From the NCBI RefSeq assembly GCF_001636545.1, contig NZ_JFHK01000017.1:1-64000 (forward strand): 64,000 bases of DNA. Reading direction: 5' to 3'. Position numbers and translations under genes: made by a program. Positions 51,983 through 60,973 of this stretch are shown here, piece by piece. The stretch's first letter is position 1, and each line of letters opens with the position of its first letter. The stretch comes from Kosmotoga arenicorallina S304 (lineage in GTDB: Bacteria; Thermotogota; Thermotogae; Petrotogales; Kosmotogaceae). The notes below the pieces were generated by a model, which was given only the letters and a program-made list of their open reading frames with translations, had not been told where the DNA came from and did not search any database.

Positions 51983-53289
51983 AAAAGAAGCAAGTTTATG
52001 TATGCAATTCATGCGGTTATGAATCGCCAGCATGGTTCGGGAAATGCCCCATGTGTGGGGAGTGGAATACTGCTGCAAAAATAGCTGTTGAACCCTCTTT
52101 TCTAAATGAAACAAATAATTTCGAAGGGCCAAGGGCTCTGGCAGATGTAAAAACCAGCGAGCATATAAGGTTCAGTTCCGGAATGAAGGAAATCGACAGG
52201 GTCCTTGGTGGCGGAATTGTACCCGGAAGTGTGATTTTGATAAGTGGAGAGCCCGGAATTGGTAAATCCACTCTGATGCTTCAGGCAGCAGCTCGAATAG
52301 CTGGCAATAAATCTGTCCTTTATATTTCAGGTGAGGAATCCGAGGGGCAACTAAAGCTCAGAGCAGAACGTCTGGGAATTTCCGGAGATCACATAAAAGT
52401 TGCAACAACCGGTGACCTTTCTTTTCTTACATCGCTTGATATAAAACAGTATTCGCTAATTGTTTTTGACTCTTTGCAAACATTGAAGCTCCCAGGTGTT
52501 TCATCCCTTCCTGGAAGTGTTGTGCAGGTTAGAGAGTGTGCCAATTACATAGTTTCACTGGCAAAGGGTAATTCAGTTCCCGTTTTCATTGTTGGGCATG
52601 TTACAAAAGGCGGGCAGATAGCAGGTCCAAAGCTGGTAGAGCATCTTGTAGATACTGTGCTTTACTTTGAGGCGAGTAAAACAGGCTATAGATTTTTGAG
52701 AACAACTAAAAACCGTTTCGGCCCTTCAGATGAAATCGCCGTTCTGGAGATGTCTTCAAAAGGGCTGGAAGAAATAAGCGATCTTTCTACTATTTTTGTG
52801 GAAGATTACGTTCCAGCCCCGGGGAATGTAATAACCGCTGTTGTGGAAGGCTCGAAAACATTCCTTGTAGAGATCCAATCACTGGTGTCAAAGCCTCTTT
52901 ATGGAACACCGCGAAAACTCTCAAATGGAATTTCACTTGATCGTGTATTGCTTATCGCTGCGGTGCTTAACAGAAGAGCCGGAATTCCACTTGACAGTCT
53001 TGACATATACGTAAACGTTGCAGGGGGTCTTCAGTTGAGCGATCCTGGTGTGGATCTTGCGATGGCTTCATCGATTGTTTCAGCCTTTTTAGATAGGCCT
53101 CTGCCCGAAGGATTTGCTGCTTTTGGCGAAATTGGTCTTGACGGTTCGATAAGGCCAGCCATGTTTTCAGATCGAAGAATTGATAGGCTAAAAAATTCTG
53201 GCTTTACTTCTATTTATTCGCCCGATGGTCAAATAATTGTGAAAGATATAAAAGAATTCTTAAAAAGATTTAGGGGGAGCGATACATGA
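51979..53289 (+). CDS. radA: DNA repair protein RadA (Sms)
   Basis: 436 residues. A zinc finger at the N-terminus (C9, C12, C23, C26: CNSCG...CPMCGEW) is followed by the RecA-like core with GEPGIGKSTL, the RadA-specific KNRFG motif and a C-terminal Lon-protease-like domain. It is a helicase that promotes branch migration in recombination. ATG overlaps the clpC stop (ATGA) and its stop overlaps the disA start in the same way. Confidence 0.97.
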   Translation: MKKKQVYVCNSCGYESPAWFGKCPMCGEWNTAAKIAVEPSFLNETNNFEGPRALADVKTSEHIRFSSGMKEIDRVLGGGIVPGSVILISGEPGIGKSTLMLQAAARIAGNKSVLYISGEESEGQLKLRAERLGISGDHIKVATTGDLSFLTSLDIKQYSLIVFDSLQTLKLPGVSSLPGSVVQVRECANYIVSLAKGNSVPVFIVGHVTKGGQIAGPKLVEHLVDTVLYFEASKTGYRFLRTTKNRFGPSDEIAVLEMSSKGLEEISDLSTIFVEDYVPAPGNVITAVVEGSKTFLVEIQSLVSKPLYGTPRKLSNGISLDRVLLIAAVLNRRAGIPLDSLDIYVNVAGGLQLSDPGVDLAMASSIVSAFLDRPLPEGFAAFGEIGLDGSIRPAMFSDRRIDRLKNSGFTSIYSPDGQIIVKDIKEFLKRFRGSDT

Positions 53290-54353
53290 ATCGCGATGAA
53301 TTTTTGGAAAAACTGAGAATTGTTTCCCCGGGGACGCCTTTAAGGTTTGCCTTAGACCAGATTGTAGCGGCGAATACGGGAGCGTTGATATTTTTTGTTG
53401 ACGATTTTGAAAAGTACAGTTCGCTCATGCAACCTGGCTTTTTAATTAACTGCGAATTCAATCCAAACAAACTCTATGAATTGACAAAAATGGACGGAGC
53501 AATTGTAATTGATGAGAACTTAAACAGAATAATTGCAGCAAATGTCCAGCTTATTCCGGACCCAAGCATTTCTTCAACAGAAACAGGCATGCGTCACAGA
53601 ACTGCTGAACGTATGGCACGTCAAACAGGCAAGATGCTGGTGGCAATTTCAAAAAGGAAAAGAACTATAAGTCTTTTCTATGACGATTATAGTTATATGT
53701 TGAGATCTCTTGAATTGCTCATTCCAAGAATTAATCAGGCTGTCGGTACTGTGGATCAATATAGAAAGGCATTTGATAAAGGCCTTGAAGAAATCGATGT
53801 GCTTGAATCCACTTCTGTCTTGACTCTTTATGATGTGATACGAACACTTCATAAAGGGCTTATGATACTCCGGATATACAAAGATGAAGAAATGACACTG
53901 GCAGAATTGGGTAATTATGGCGATATTCCGAAAATGCAATTTGAAGAAATTCTGAGTGGGGTTACAGAGGAAATCGAAAATCTTGTGCTGGATTTTTCGA
54001 GCAAGATTCTCGACACAGAGGAGATAAACACATTAACAGAAAAACTTTTTTCATTATCGGAAAAGGAAATGTCCAACTATGTCCTTCTGGCAAAGCTTAT
54101 GGGTTATGAAGTTTCTTCAACCGCCCAGACTATGGAAATGTCGCTTTTTTCAAGAGGTATAAGATTCATTAGAAAAATTCCTAAAATTCCTCTTCAGGTT
54201 GCTTTGAATATTGGTAAGCGTTTCGGTTCCCTTTCAAAGTTGATGGATAGTTCTTCAGAAGAGCTAAAAGAAGTAGAAGGAATCGGAGAAAAGCGTGCCC
54301 TTGCAATTCGGCACGCTATCGATGTCAAAAAAAGGCACGAGGATATAGATTAA
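53286..54353 (+). CDS. disA: DNA integrity scanning diadenylate cyclase DisA
   Basis: 355 residues, the full length of DisA. The catalytic DAC domain has DGA (70-72) and RHR (103-105, in GMRHRTAERMARQTG); a long helical linker follows, and a helix-hairpin-helix DNA-binding end closes it (LKEVEGIGEKRALAIRHAI). It makes c-di-AMP while scanning DNA. The radA-disA overlap matches the order in Bacillus and fits regulation of DisA by RadA. It is the last gene of the operon and converges on the degenerate amidohydrolase gene. Confidence 0.97.
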   Translation: MNRDEFLEKLRIVSPGTPLRFALDQIVAANTGALIFFVDDFEKYSSLMQPGFLINCEFNPNKLYELTKMDGAIVIDENLNRIIAANVQLIPDPSISSTETGMRHRTAERMARQTGKMLVAISKRKRTISLFYDDYSYMLRSLELLIPRINQAVGTVDQYRKAFDKGLEEIDVLESTSVLTLYDVIRTLHKGLMILRIYKDEEMTLAELGNYGDIPKMQFEEILSGVTEEIENLVLDFSSKILDTEEINTLTEKLFSLSEKEMSNYVLLAKLMGYEVSSTAQTMEMSLFSRGIRFIRKIPKIPLQVALNIGKRFGSLSKLMDSSSEELKEVEGIGEKRALAIRHAIDVKKRHEDID

Positions 54354-54359
54354 GAACGA

Positions 54360-55640
54360 TCATTCCAGATTGTCTACTCTTTCAAGAATTTCCTTCACAT
54401 CTTCTGGTGTTATTTTAGTATGCTTGCTCGATTTTACTACCCATTCACCAGAGCTCCAGACATCGCTAACATAGTAGTTGTTTGATAGATCTACTATAAG
54501 AGCAGAAAGTGATTTCAGCTCCTTTTTGATGGAACTGAAGGGATTTCTCGGTTTTGCTAGCATTAAATCGGCTTCGTATCCCACTTTTATCTTTCCGAAT
54601 CCCTTTTTAAAGAATTTTTCAGCAAGTTTGTAGTTATTTTCAAAAAGAATTTTTTTGAGTTCGTAGTCGATCACTTTTATATCAAAGCCTTTAAAGTGGC
54701 GCTCTGATAGTATTAGCCCCCGCGCTTCCGCAAGCAAATCGGCATCCAATAACCCTGAACCAATACAAACATTCATTCCACGCCCAAGGAAATCAGCAAC
54801 ATTTGATTTAAAGGTACCCGCAAACATCTCGGTTCTCAATGATTTAATAACAAACATCTGTTTACTGGCAATGACGTCCATGTCAGTCTCTCTCATATTT
54901 CCAGCATAAGCGATACCTGAATTCGGAACCATTAGTCCGTTTTTCAACAATCTATCTATCAAATGTTCCCCATATAGAGACAGACAGCGTGTATCGTCGA
55001 GATGCATATCAAACACAACAAGTACCGCTTCAATCCCGGAAGCAATGAAGTTAGCTATCTTCTTCAATTCATCCTCGCTATATTCTGCAAGTTCCGTAAT
55101 GTACACAATAGGATAATAATAATCTGATTTTACTGCACCAATCCATTTGCTGATTATTTTATCAATATTCTCTTTAAAAATAACAGGACCTGTTACCAGC
55201 CGGATGCGATATTTTTCAGCAATTTCGCGAATTATTTTCGCGCTCAAAGCTTCTGAATCAAAAATAGGGCCAAAGACGGTTGTGATACCATTAAGCTGAG
55301 ACAAAAGAGCTCCCATCTCGATTGAGTACCGACCTAAGTCTTTCTGTTCAGATTTTTTGAAATAGTCTATCAAATTTAAGAAATAATTAGAGCCTGTTAC
55401 ATTATTCAGAATGTTCTGGAATACAAGATTGCAAATGGAATTATACAAGCTCATATGAACATTGATCATACCGGGTGCTACTATTGCACCGGGTATATCA
55501 AGTTCTTCCTCATCAGATGCAGAGTATTCTTCCATTCTTCCCACACTTCTTATTACCCTTCCCCGTATTTCGACAAAACCCCGGGGGATGAAGTAATTTT
55601 CCGGATCATTCGTAAATACTGCAACATTCTTGATTATCAT
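54360..55640 (-). CDS. Degenerate amidohydrolase-superfamily protein (SsnA/chlorohydrolase-like)
   Basis: 426 residues with the outline of an ATZ/SsnA-type amidohydrolase: an N-terminal composite beta domain, PGMINVH, a barrel and a C-terminal GYEADLML segment. The metal site is largely lost. The HxH motif is H62-x-S64, the position of the AHC histidine reads AYAG (244-247), and the GTDG aspartate region reads GSGLL (294-298); only the beta-5 histidine may remain (H213). Genuine hydrolysis is therefore unlikely. It could be a regulatory or structural pseudoenzyme. The frame is intact, so it is not decaying. It is 3 bases after the TagA-type gene. Confidence 0.8.
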   Translation of the reverse strand: MIIKNVAVFTNDPENYFIPRGFVEIRGRVIRSVGRMEEYSASDEEELDIPGAIVAPGMINVHMSLYNSICNLVFQNILNNVTGSNYFLNLIDYFKKSEQKDLGRYSIEMGALLSQLNGITTVFGPIFDSEALSAKIIREIAEKYRIRLVTGPVIFKENIDKIISKWIGAVKSDYYYPIVYITELAEYSEDELKKIANFIASGIEAVLVVFDMHLDDTRCLSLYGEHLIDRLLKNGLMVPNSGIAYAGNMRETDMDVIASKQMFVIKSLRTEMFAGTFKSNVADFLGRGMNVCIGSGLLDADLLAEARGLILSERHFKGFDIKVIDYELKKILFENNYKLAEKFFKKGFGKIKVGYEADLMLAKPRNPFSSIKKELKSLSALIVDLSNNYYVSDVWSSGEWVVKSSKHTKITPEDVKEILERVDNLE

Positions 55641-55643
55641 GAA

Positions 55644-56378
55644 TCAATCACCCCTTTCTCTGGAGGAAGTGTAACGCAATAGATAAATAATCGATTTGAT
55701 TAACCTTGGCACAATCTTAAGCCTTTTACGTGGTTCCTTTATTATTCTATAGAGCCACTCCAATCCTGCTTTCTGCATCCAGTTTGGAGCGCGCTTAATT
55801 TTATTTGCGATTACATCAAAAGATCCACCAACACCCATTGCAAGCATAGGCTTTAAAGAATCGAGATTTTTAGATATCCATATTTCTTGTTTTGGAACTC
55901 CCATAGCTACGAACAAAAGTTTGGCATTCGTTTGATTGATTAACGATACAATTTTATCATTTTCCTCTTCTGTAAAAAAGCCATGATGAGTCCCAACAAT
56001 TTTCAGTAATGGAAATTTTTTCGATAAGTTTATTGCGGTTTGTTTAACAACATCTTCTTTTGACCCGAGCAAGAATATCTCCAAGCCTTCTTTTTCAGCT
56101 AACTCACAGAGTTTTAGCATTAATTCAATGCCTGGAACTCGATTTAGCTTTCGCTTCTTAAAAAACTTGATTGCCTTAATAACTCCAATACCATCGGGTA
56201 CAACATAATTCACTTTTTCTACAGCTTTTGCGTATTCAGGTTTTTCAAATATTTCATAAACTATAAGACTATTTATGGTTAAAACAAAAAAACGTTTACC
56301 CGTTTTGATACCTTTCAAAAGCTTTTTCGCATTGTTATGAATGTCCAGTTCAGAAATATCAAATCCGAGGAATTTCAA
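55644..56378 (-). CDS. WecG/TagA/CpsF family glycosyltransferase
   Basis: 244 residues from TTG 56378, 9 bases after GGAGG. The open frame continues upstream into tRNA-Leu but that part is not coding. The family motifs NSLIVYE...VVPDGIGV, RVPGIELM, GMGVPKQE-type VAMGVPKQEIW and GVGGSFDVIA are present, as in GT26 enzymes that add N-acetylmannosamine or a related sugar to a lipid-linked precursor. It serves an envelope polysaccharide; the sugar is unknown. No other glycan genes lie nearby. Confidence 0.92.
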   Translation of the reverse strand: MKFLGFDISELDIHNNAKKLLKGIKTGKRFFVLTINSLIVYEIFEKPEYAKAVEKVNYVVPDGIGVIKAIKFFKKRKLNRVPGIELMLKLCELAEKEGLEIFLLGSKEDVVKQTAINLSKKFPLLKIVGTHHGFFTEEENDKIVSLINQTNAKLLFVAMGVPKQEIWISKNLDSLKPMLAMGVGGSFDVIANKIKRAPNWMQKAGLEWLYRIIKEPRKRLKIVPRLIKSIIYLLRYTSSRERGD

Positions 56379-56401
56379 AAGTGCACACCTCCATAAAATA
56401 A

Positions 56402-56424
56402 AGAGGAAGGCAAAGCCTTCCTCT
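56402..56424 (-). terminator. Terminator of tRNA-Leu (CAA)
   Basis: A perfect 10-bp stem AGAGGAAGGC / GCCTTCCTCT with AAA loop; on the minus strand TTATTTTAT follows. It touches the encoded CCA end of the tRNA. Confidence 0.85.
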
Positions 56425-56513
56425 GGTGCCGAGGGCGGGAGTCGAACCCGCACGGGGCTCTCAACCCCAGCGGATTTTGAGTCCGCCGCGTCTGCCAATT
56501 CCACCACCTCGGC
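56424..56513 (-). tRNA. tRNA-Leu (CAA)
   Basis: 90 bases with a long variable arm and encoded CCA. The acceptor stem GCCGAGG / CCTCGGC is perfect and the anticodon loop CTCAAAA presents CAA. Confidence 0.96.
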
Positions 56514-56524
56514 CTTCGACTAAA

Positions 56525-56553
56525 AATTTACCATTATAAAGAGGATATGTCAA
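56525..56553 (-). promoter_or_regulatory. Promoter of tRNA-Leu (CAA)
   Basis: On the minus strand: perfect TTGACA (56548-56553), 17-base spacer, TAAATT (56525-56530) with TGG before it. Transcription would start about 5 bases before the tRNA. It lies right after the glnA stop. Confidence 0.75.
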
Positions 56554-56575
56554 GTAATCTCTGTGGCTTTGCCCA

Positions 56576-57973
56576 TTATAAATCAAAATACAGCTGATAC
56601 TCTGCGGGTGAAGGAACACTATTAACATATTCTGCTTCCCTTTTCTTAAGAGTATACCAGTTTACAATCAAATTCTTACTAAATATTTCGTTTAGATATT
56701 CATTGTCCTTGATTAGACCTTCAAGAACAGCTTCTAAGCTAGTAGGGAAAAATCTGATTTTTTCTCTTTCGTTATCGGCCATTTCATAGATGTTTTTTTC
56801 AAGGGGTCCAAAACCCATTTCCTTGGGATCAAATCTCTGTTTGATCCCATTAATTCCCGCCAGCAGAATGGCAGAAAGGGAATAATAAGGATTACAGGAA
56901 GCATCCATAGTTCTGAACTCTATGCGGACTTTTTCAGGATTCTTGATATATCCCGGTATCCTTATTGCCGCGCTCCTGTTTGCCTTCGCAAAGGTAGCAC
57001 AAACTGGAGCTTCAAAACCTGGCACAAGCCTCTTATAGGAATTTGTTGAAGGATTTGTGAAAGCCAATAGAGAGCCAGAAAGACTATGCTTCAATATTCC
57101 TGCCAGATAGTAAAGTGCGATTTGGCTCAGTCCACTGTATTCATCGCCAGAAAAGATGTTGTTTTTATTTTGATCTATCAGGAATTGATGAACGTGTAAT
57201 CCGTTGCCGGCTTCGTTGTAAAGGGGTTTGGGCATAAAAGTAACTGCTAGCCCATGCTTTTCTGCGATATTTTGGATTATGTATTTTACAATGATTATAG
57301 AGTCAGCTGCTTTCAAAGCCTTTTGAAATAGAAGCTCTATTTCATGCTGTGCTGAACTAACTTCGTGGTGGTGATATTTAACAGGGATACCTATTTCCAG
57401 CATTACTTTTACAACTTCGTTTCTGAAATTGGAATAAGAATCGGCTGGCGGTGTTCTGTGGTATCCCCTTTTCTTATCTATAATATACCGATTTGAGAAT
57501 TCCCTGCTGTTCCAGAAACCTTCTGAAACATCAACTTCATAAAATGAACCATTGGTATCTACATTATATCCAAAAGATTCAAATATATGGAACTCTAACT
57601 CCGGTGCCATCATAGCATCTTTTACGCCAACTTCTTCGAGTTTTTTAATTGCGTTCTTCAATACATTTCTCGGATATTGATCAAAGGGTTCAAAAGTATC
57701 CGCAAGAAAAACATCGCAGAATAAGGAGAGTGTTTTCGCATCATAAAAAGGGTCGATGAAAGCTGTATCAGGGTCGGGAATCATTATCATGTCGCTAGAC
57801 TCAACTGAAGCAAAACCGAAATTCGAAGCATCAAAACCGACCCCTTCTTTGAAAAGAGTTTCGTTAAGGCGGTTTCCGGGAAGGGTAACGTGCCTTAAGC
57901 GTCCGTGGATGTCTACAACCTTTAAGTCAATGAATTCGACACTATGGGCATATTTCTCTATTATATCTTTCAC
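56576..57973 (-). CDS. glnA: Glutamine synthetase, type I
   Basis: 465 residues from GTG 57973, after AAAGGAGGAG; an upstream in-frame start has no such site. GSI motifs are present: PELEFHIFESF (metal Glu), the HHHEVSSAQHEIELLF region, GNGLHVHQFL and NPSTNSYKRLVPGFEAP (ATP site). The C-terminus shows no clear adenylylation Tyr loop, so feedback control of the GSI-alpha kind is more likely (inference). It makes glutamine from glutamate and ammonia. It seems monocistronic. Confidence 0.95.
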   Translation of the reverse strand: MKDIIEKYAHSVEFIDLKVVDIHGRLRHVTLPGNRLNETLFKEGVGFDASNFGFASVESSDMIMIPDPDTAFIDPFYDAKTLSLFCDVFLADTFEPFDQYPRNVLKNAIKKLEEVGVKDAMMAPELEFHIFESFGYNVDTNGSFYEVDVSEGFWNSREFSNRYIIDKKRGYHRTPPADSYSNFRNEVVKVMLEIGIPVKYHHHEVSSAQHEIELLFQKALKAADSIIIVKYIIQNIAEKHGLAVTFMPKPLYNEAGNGLHVHQFLIDQNKNNIFSGDEYSGLSQIALYYLAGILKHSLSGSLLAFTNPSTNSYKRLVPGFEAPVCATFAKANRSAAIRIPGYIKNPEKVRIEFRTMDASCNPYYSLSAILLAGINGIKQRFDPKEMGFGPLEKNIYEMADNEREKIRFFPTSLEAVLEGLIKDNEYLNEIFSKNLIVNWYTLKKREAEYVNSVPSPAEYQLYFDL

Positions 57974-58191
57974 AAAATCTCCTCCTTTGTTTAAGCATAT
58001 CAACTAAATTTTAATGCCTGTATGCCAGTGATTCAATATACTCCCATAACCGGTTATTCAAGGCTATAGGCAATTATAAAATGCAAGCATGTCTGAACTA
58101 ATGTTTTGAACTTGTAGAAGTCAAAGGATATTGTGAAATATTTACGTAATAAAAGTTTTTATATGTAGTCAGCAATTACGAAAATATGCAA

Positions 58192-58220
58192 TTATCACAT
58201 TAGAGCTACTGTGATATAAT
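58192..58220 (+). promoter_or_regulatory. Promoter of ppdK
   Basis: TTATCA (58192-58197), 17-base spacer and TATAAT (58215-58220) with extended TGA. GCAATTA occurs three times upstream (58070, 58172, 58188), the last overlapping the -35. Confidence 0.65.
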
Positions 58221-58257
58221 TTCATTCGAATGTGACTACCTGAAAGGAGGAAAGAAA

Positions 58258-60903
58258 ATGAGTAAGAAATACGTATATTTCTTTGGTGGCAGCAAAGCCG
58301 AAGGCGATGCCACTATGAAAAGTCTGCTTGGCGGAAAGGGCGCAAATCTTGCTGAGATGGTAAAACTCGGTTTTCCCGTCCCACCTGGTTTCACTATTTC
58401 AACGGAAGTTTGCAAATATTATTACGACCATGGGAGGAAATACCCGGACGATCTGAAAGACCAGGTTGTCAAGGCTGTTGAAGAACTTGAAGAAGTTACA
58501 GGAAAGAAATTTGGATCACCGGAAAATCCATTGCTTGTTTCGGTACGCTCTGGAGCGGCTGTTTCTATGCCTGGTATGATGGATACTATTCTGAACCTTG
58601 GTCTAAACAACGAAACTGTGCAGGGGATGATCAATGCAACCGGAAATCCTCGCTTCTGTTATGACGCTTATAGAAGATTTATGCAGATGTTCGGAGATGT
58701 TGTCCTGGGAATTGAACATTCTTATTTTGAAGAACAGCTGAATGCTGTTAAAAGCAAGCGAGGTGTAAAGCTCGATACTGATCTTACCGCTGACGACCTC
58801 AAAGAAGTTGTGCAGAGATACATGGATGTTTACAAGAATGCAGGTCAGGAATTCCCTCAAGACCCATGGGATCAGCTTTGGAAGGCAATAGATGCCGTAT
58901 TTGGAAGCTGGATGAATGAAAGGGCTATTAAGTATAGAGAATTAAACGGCATAAAAGAAGGGGAACTTCTCGGAACAGCTGTTAACGTTGTTACCATGGT
59001 CTTTGGAAACATGGGTGATGACAGCGGAACAGGTGTTGCCTTTACGAGAGACCCCAATACAGGTGAAAAGCAATTCTACGGCGAATATCTGCCCAATGCA
59101 CAGGGTGAAGATGTTGTTGCCGGTATCAGGACTCCATACCCTCTCACAAAACTTGAAGAGATTATGCCTGATGTTTACAAACAGCTTCTGGATATCTTTG
59201 TAAAACTCGAGAACCACTATCGGGATATGCAGGACATCGAGTTTACCATTGAAAAAGGCAAACTGTACCTTTTGCAGACAAGAACCGGAAAAAGAACTCC
59301 TTTTGCAGCGGTTAAAATAGCTGTTGATCTTGCAGAAGAAGGACTGATTTCAAAAGAAGAAGCAATCATGAGGGTCTCACCTGAACACATTGAAACTCTT
59401 CTGCATCCTTATTTCCTTCCTGAGACAAAGCAGAACGCTAAACTCCTCGCAAAAGGCATTGCTGCTTCACCAGGTGCAGCATCTGGTGTGATAATATTCG
59501 ACCCATCTGAAGCAGAACGCCTTGTGAAAGAATCCAGCAAGGACGTTATTCTTGTAAGACCCGAAACCTCGCCTGAAGATATTGCCGGGATGGCTGCTGC
59601 AAATGGCATACTTACCTCTACTGGCGGTAAAACCTCTCATGCTGCTGTTGTTGCCAGAGGCATGGGAAAAGCCTGTATCGTTGGTTGTGAAGCAATAGAA
59701 GTTGAGGAGGAAGCCGAACTCATCAGAGTAAATGGCAGAGAATTTGCAAAAGGCTCCTGGATCAGCATAGACGGGACCACCGGAGAAGTTTTTGAAGGAA
59801 AATTGGATTCTGTCAAACCACAGGGTCTTGAAGGTCCTCTTGCGAAATTGCTTGACTGGGCCGACGAAGTCAAAAAACTTGGAGTCAGAACAAATGCTGA
59901 TACTCCTCGTGACGCTACTGTTGCAAGAGAATTCGGCGCTCAGGGAATTGGCCTTTGTAGAACTGAACACATGTTCTTTGATGAGGAAAGAATTCCGGCT
60001 GTAAGACAAATGATAGTAGCCAAGACTCTTGAACAAAGGCAAGCCGCGCTTGATAAACTTCTTCCCATGCAGAAAGAAGACTTTAAGGGACTTTTCAAAG
60101 CCATGGAAGGGTATCCTGTTACAATAAGATTGCTCGACCCACCTCTGCATGAATTCCTTCCCAAGGAAGAAGAAGACATAAAGTCTCTTGCGGAAGAAAT
60201 GAATATTTCTTATGATGAACTAAAAAGTACTGTTGAAGAACTGCATGAATTCAACCCCATGATGGGTCATAGAGGATGCCGACTTGCTATAACATACCCT
60301 GAAATTGCCGTTATGCAGACAAAAGCCATCATCGGCGCTGCTATCGAACTATTGAAAGAGGAAGGACAAACAGTCATTCCTGAAATCATGATTCCTCTTG
60401 TTGGTCATATCAATGAATTAAAATACCTGAAAAAGATAATAGTTGACACAGCAGATGCCATGATAAAAGAAGCGGGTGTGGAATTGAACTACAAAGTTGG
60501 TACTATGATTGAAATTCCCAGAGCCGCACTTACTGCTGACGAAATAGCAAAAGAGGCTGAATTCTTTAGCTTTGGTACCAATGACCTGACCCAGATGACT
60601 TTTGGATTCAGCAGGGACGACTATGGCAAATTTGTTGGAGACTATGTCGAAAAGGGTATTCTTGAAGTCGACCCATTCCAAAAGCTCGATAGAATTGGTG
60701 TTGGACAATTGGTTAAGATGGGAACAGAAAGAGGAAGATCAACCAGACCTGATTTGAAGGTGGGTATCTGTGGTGAACACGGAGGTGAACCTTCGTCAGT
60801 AGAATTCTGCCATCTGGTTGGACTCGATTATGTTAGCTGTTCACCATATAGAGTCCCTGTTGCAAGGCTTGCGGCAGCTCAGGCATTCTTGAAGAACAAG
60901 TGA
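58258..60903 (+). CDS. ppdK: Pyruvate, phosphate dikinase
   Basis: 881 residues, the usual length. The ATP-grasp domain holds GGKGANLAEM and VSVRSGAAVSMPGMMD, the phosphohistidine is in GGKTSHAAVVARGMGKAC, and the PEP domain ends with GICGEHGGEPSSVEF (catalytic Cys). It interconverts pyruvate, ATP and Pi with PEP, AMP and PPi. Its PPi could feed the PPi-type PFK at 12628. GGAGG precedes ATG 58258, and the gene has its own promoter and terminator. Confidence 0.97.
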   Translation: MSKKYVYFFGGSKAEGDATMKSLLGGKGANLAEMVKLGFPVPPGFTISTEVCKYYYDHGRKYPDDLKDQVVKAVEELEEVTGKKFGSPENPLLVSVRSGAAVSMPGMMDTILNLGLNNETVQGMINATGNPRFCYDAYRRFMQMFGDVVLGIEHSYFEEQLNAVKSKRGVKLDTDLTADDLKEVVQRYMDVYKNAGQEFPQDPWDQLWKAIDAVFGSWMNERAIKYRELNGIKEGELLGTAVNVVTMVFGNMGDDSGTGVAFTRDPNTGEKQFYGEYLPNAQGEDVVAGIRTPYPLTKLEEIMPDVYKQLLDIFVKLENHYRDMQDIEFTIEKGKLYLLQTRTGKRTPFAAVKIAVDLAEEGLISKEEAIMRVSPEHIETLLHPYFLPETKQNAKLLAKGIAASPGAASGVIIFDPSEAERLVKESSKDVILVRPETSPEDIAGMAAANGILTSTGGKTSHAAVVARGMGKACIVGCEAIEVEEEAELIRVNGREFAKGSWISIDGTTGEVFEGKLDSVKPQGLEGPLAKLLDWADEVKKLGVRTNADTPRDATVAREFGAQGIGLCRTEHMFFDEERIPAVRQMIVAKTLEQRQAALDKLLPMQKEDFKGLFKAMEGYPVTIRLLDPPLHEFLPKEEEDIKSLAEEMNISYDELKSTVEELHEFNPMMGHRGCRLAITYPEIAVMQTKAIIGAAIELLKEEGQTVIPEIMIPLVGHINELKYLKKIIVDTADAMIKEAGVELNYKVGTMIEIPRAALTADEIAKEAEFFSFGTNDLTQMTFGFSRDDYGKFVGDYVEKGILEVDPFQKLDRIGVGQLVKMGTERGRSTRPDLKVGICGEHGGEPSSVEFCHLVGLDYVSCSPYRVPVARLAAAQAFLKNK

Positions 60904-60921
60904 TCCACTACCGATAAAATT

Positions 60922-60959
60922 GCGACCCCTTAAGCCTTAAGGGGTCGCGGTTTTCTTTG
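60922..60959 (+). terminator. Terminator of ppdK
   Basis: A perfect 12-bp stem GCGACCCCTTAA / TTAAGGGGTCGC with GCC loop, then TTTTCTTT. The oadB ribosome-binding site starts 3 bases later, so oadB may depend on read-through or a promoter not seen. Confidence 0.92.
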
Positions 60960-60973
60960 ATGGAGGTTTGGTT

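Noticed and set aside
56379-56507. Coding extension of the TagA-type gene into tRNA-Leu
   Set aside because: The residues are a translation of the tRNA gene and its terminator; TTG 56378 with GGAGG is the real start.
59467-60150. Long antisense open frame (227 residues) in ppdK
   Set aside because: It is a shadow of the conserved ppdK codons with no start signal or recognisable domain.
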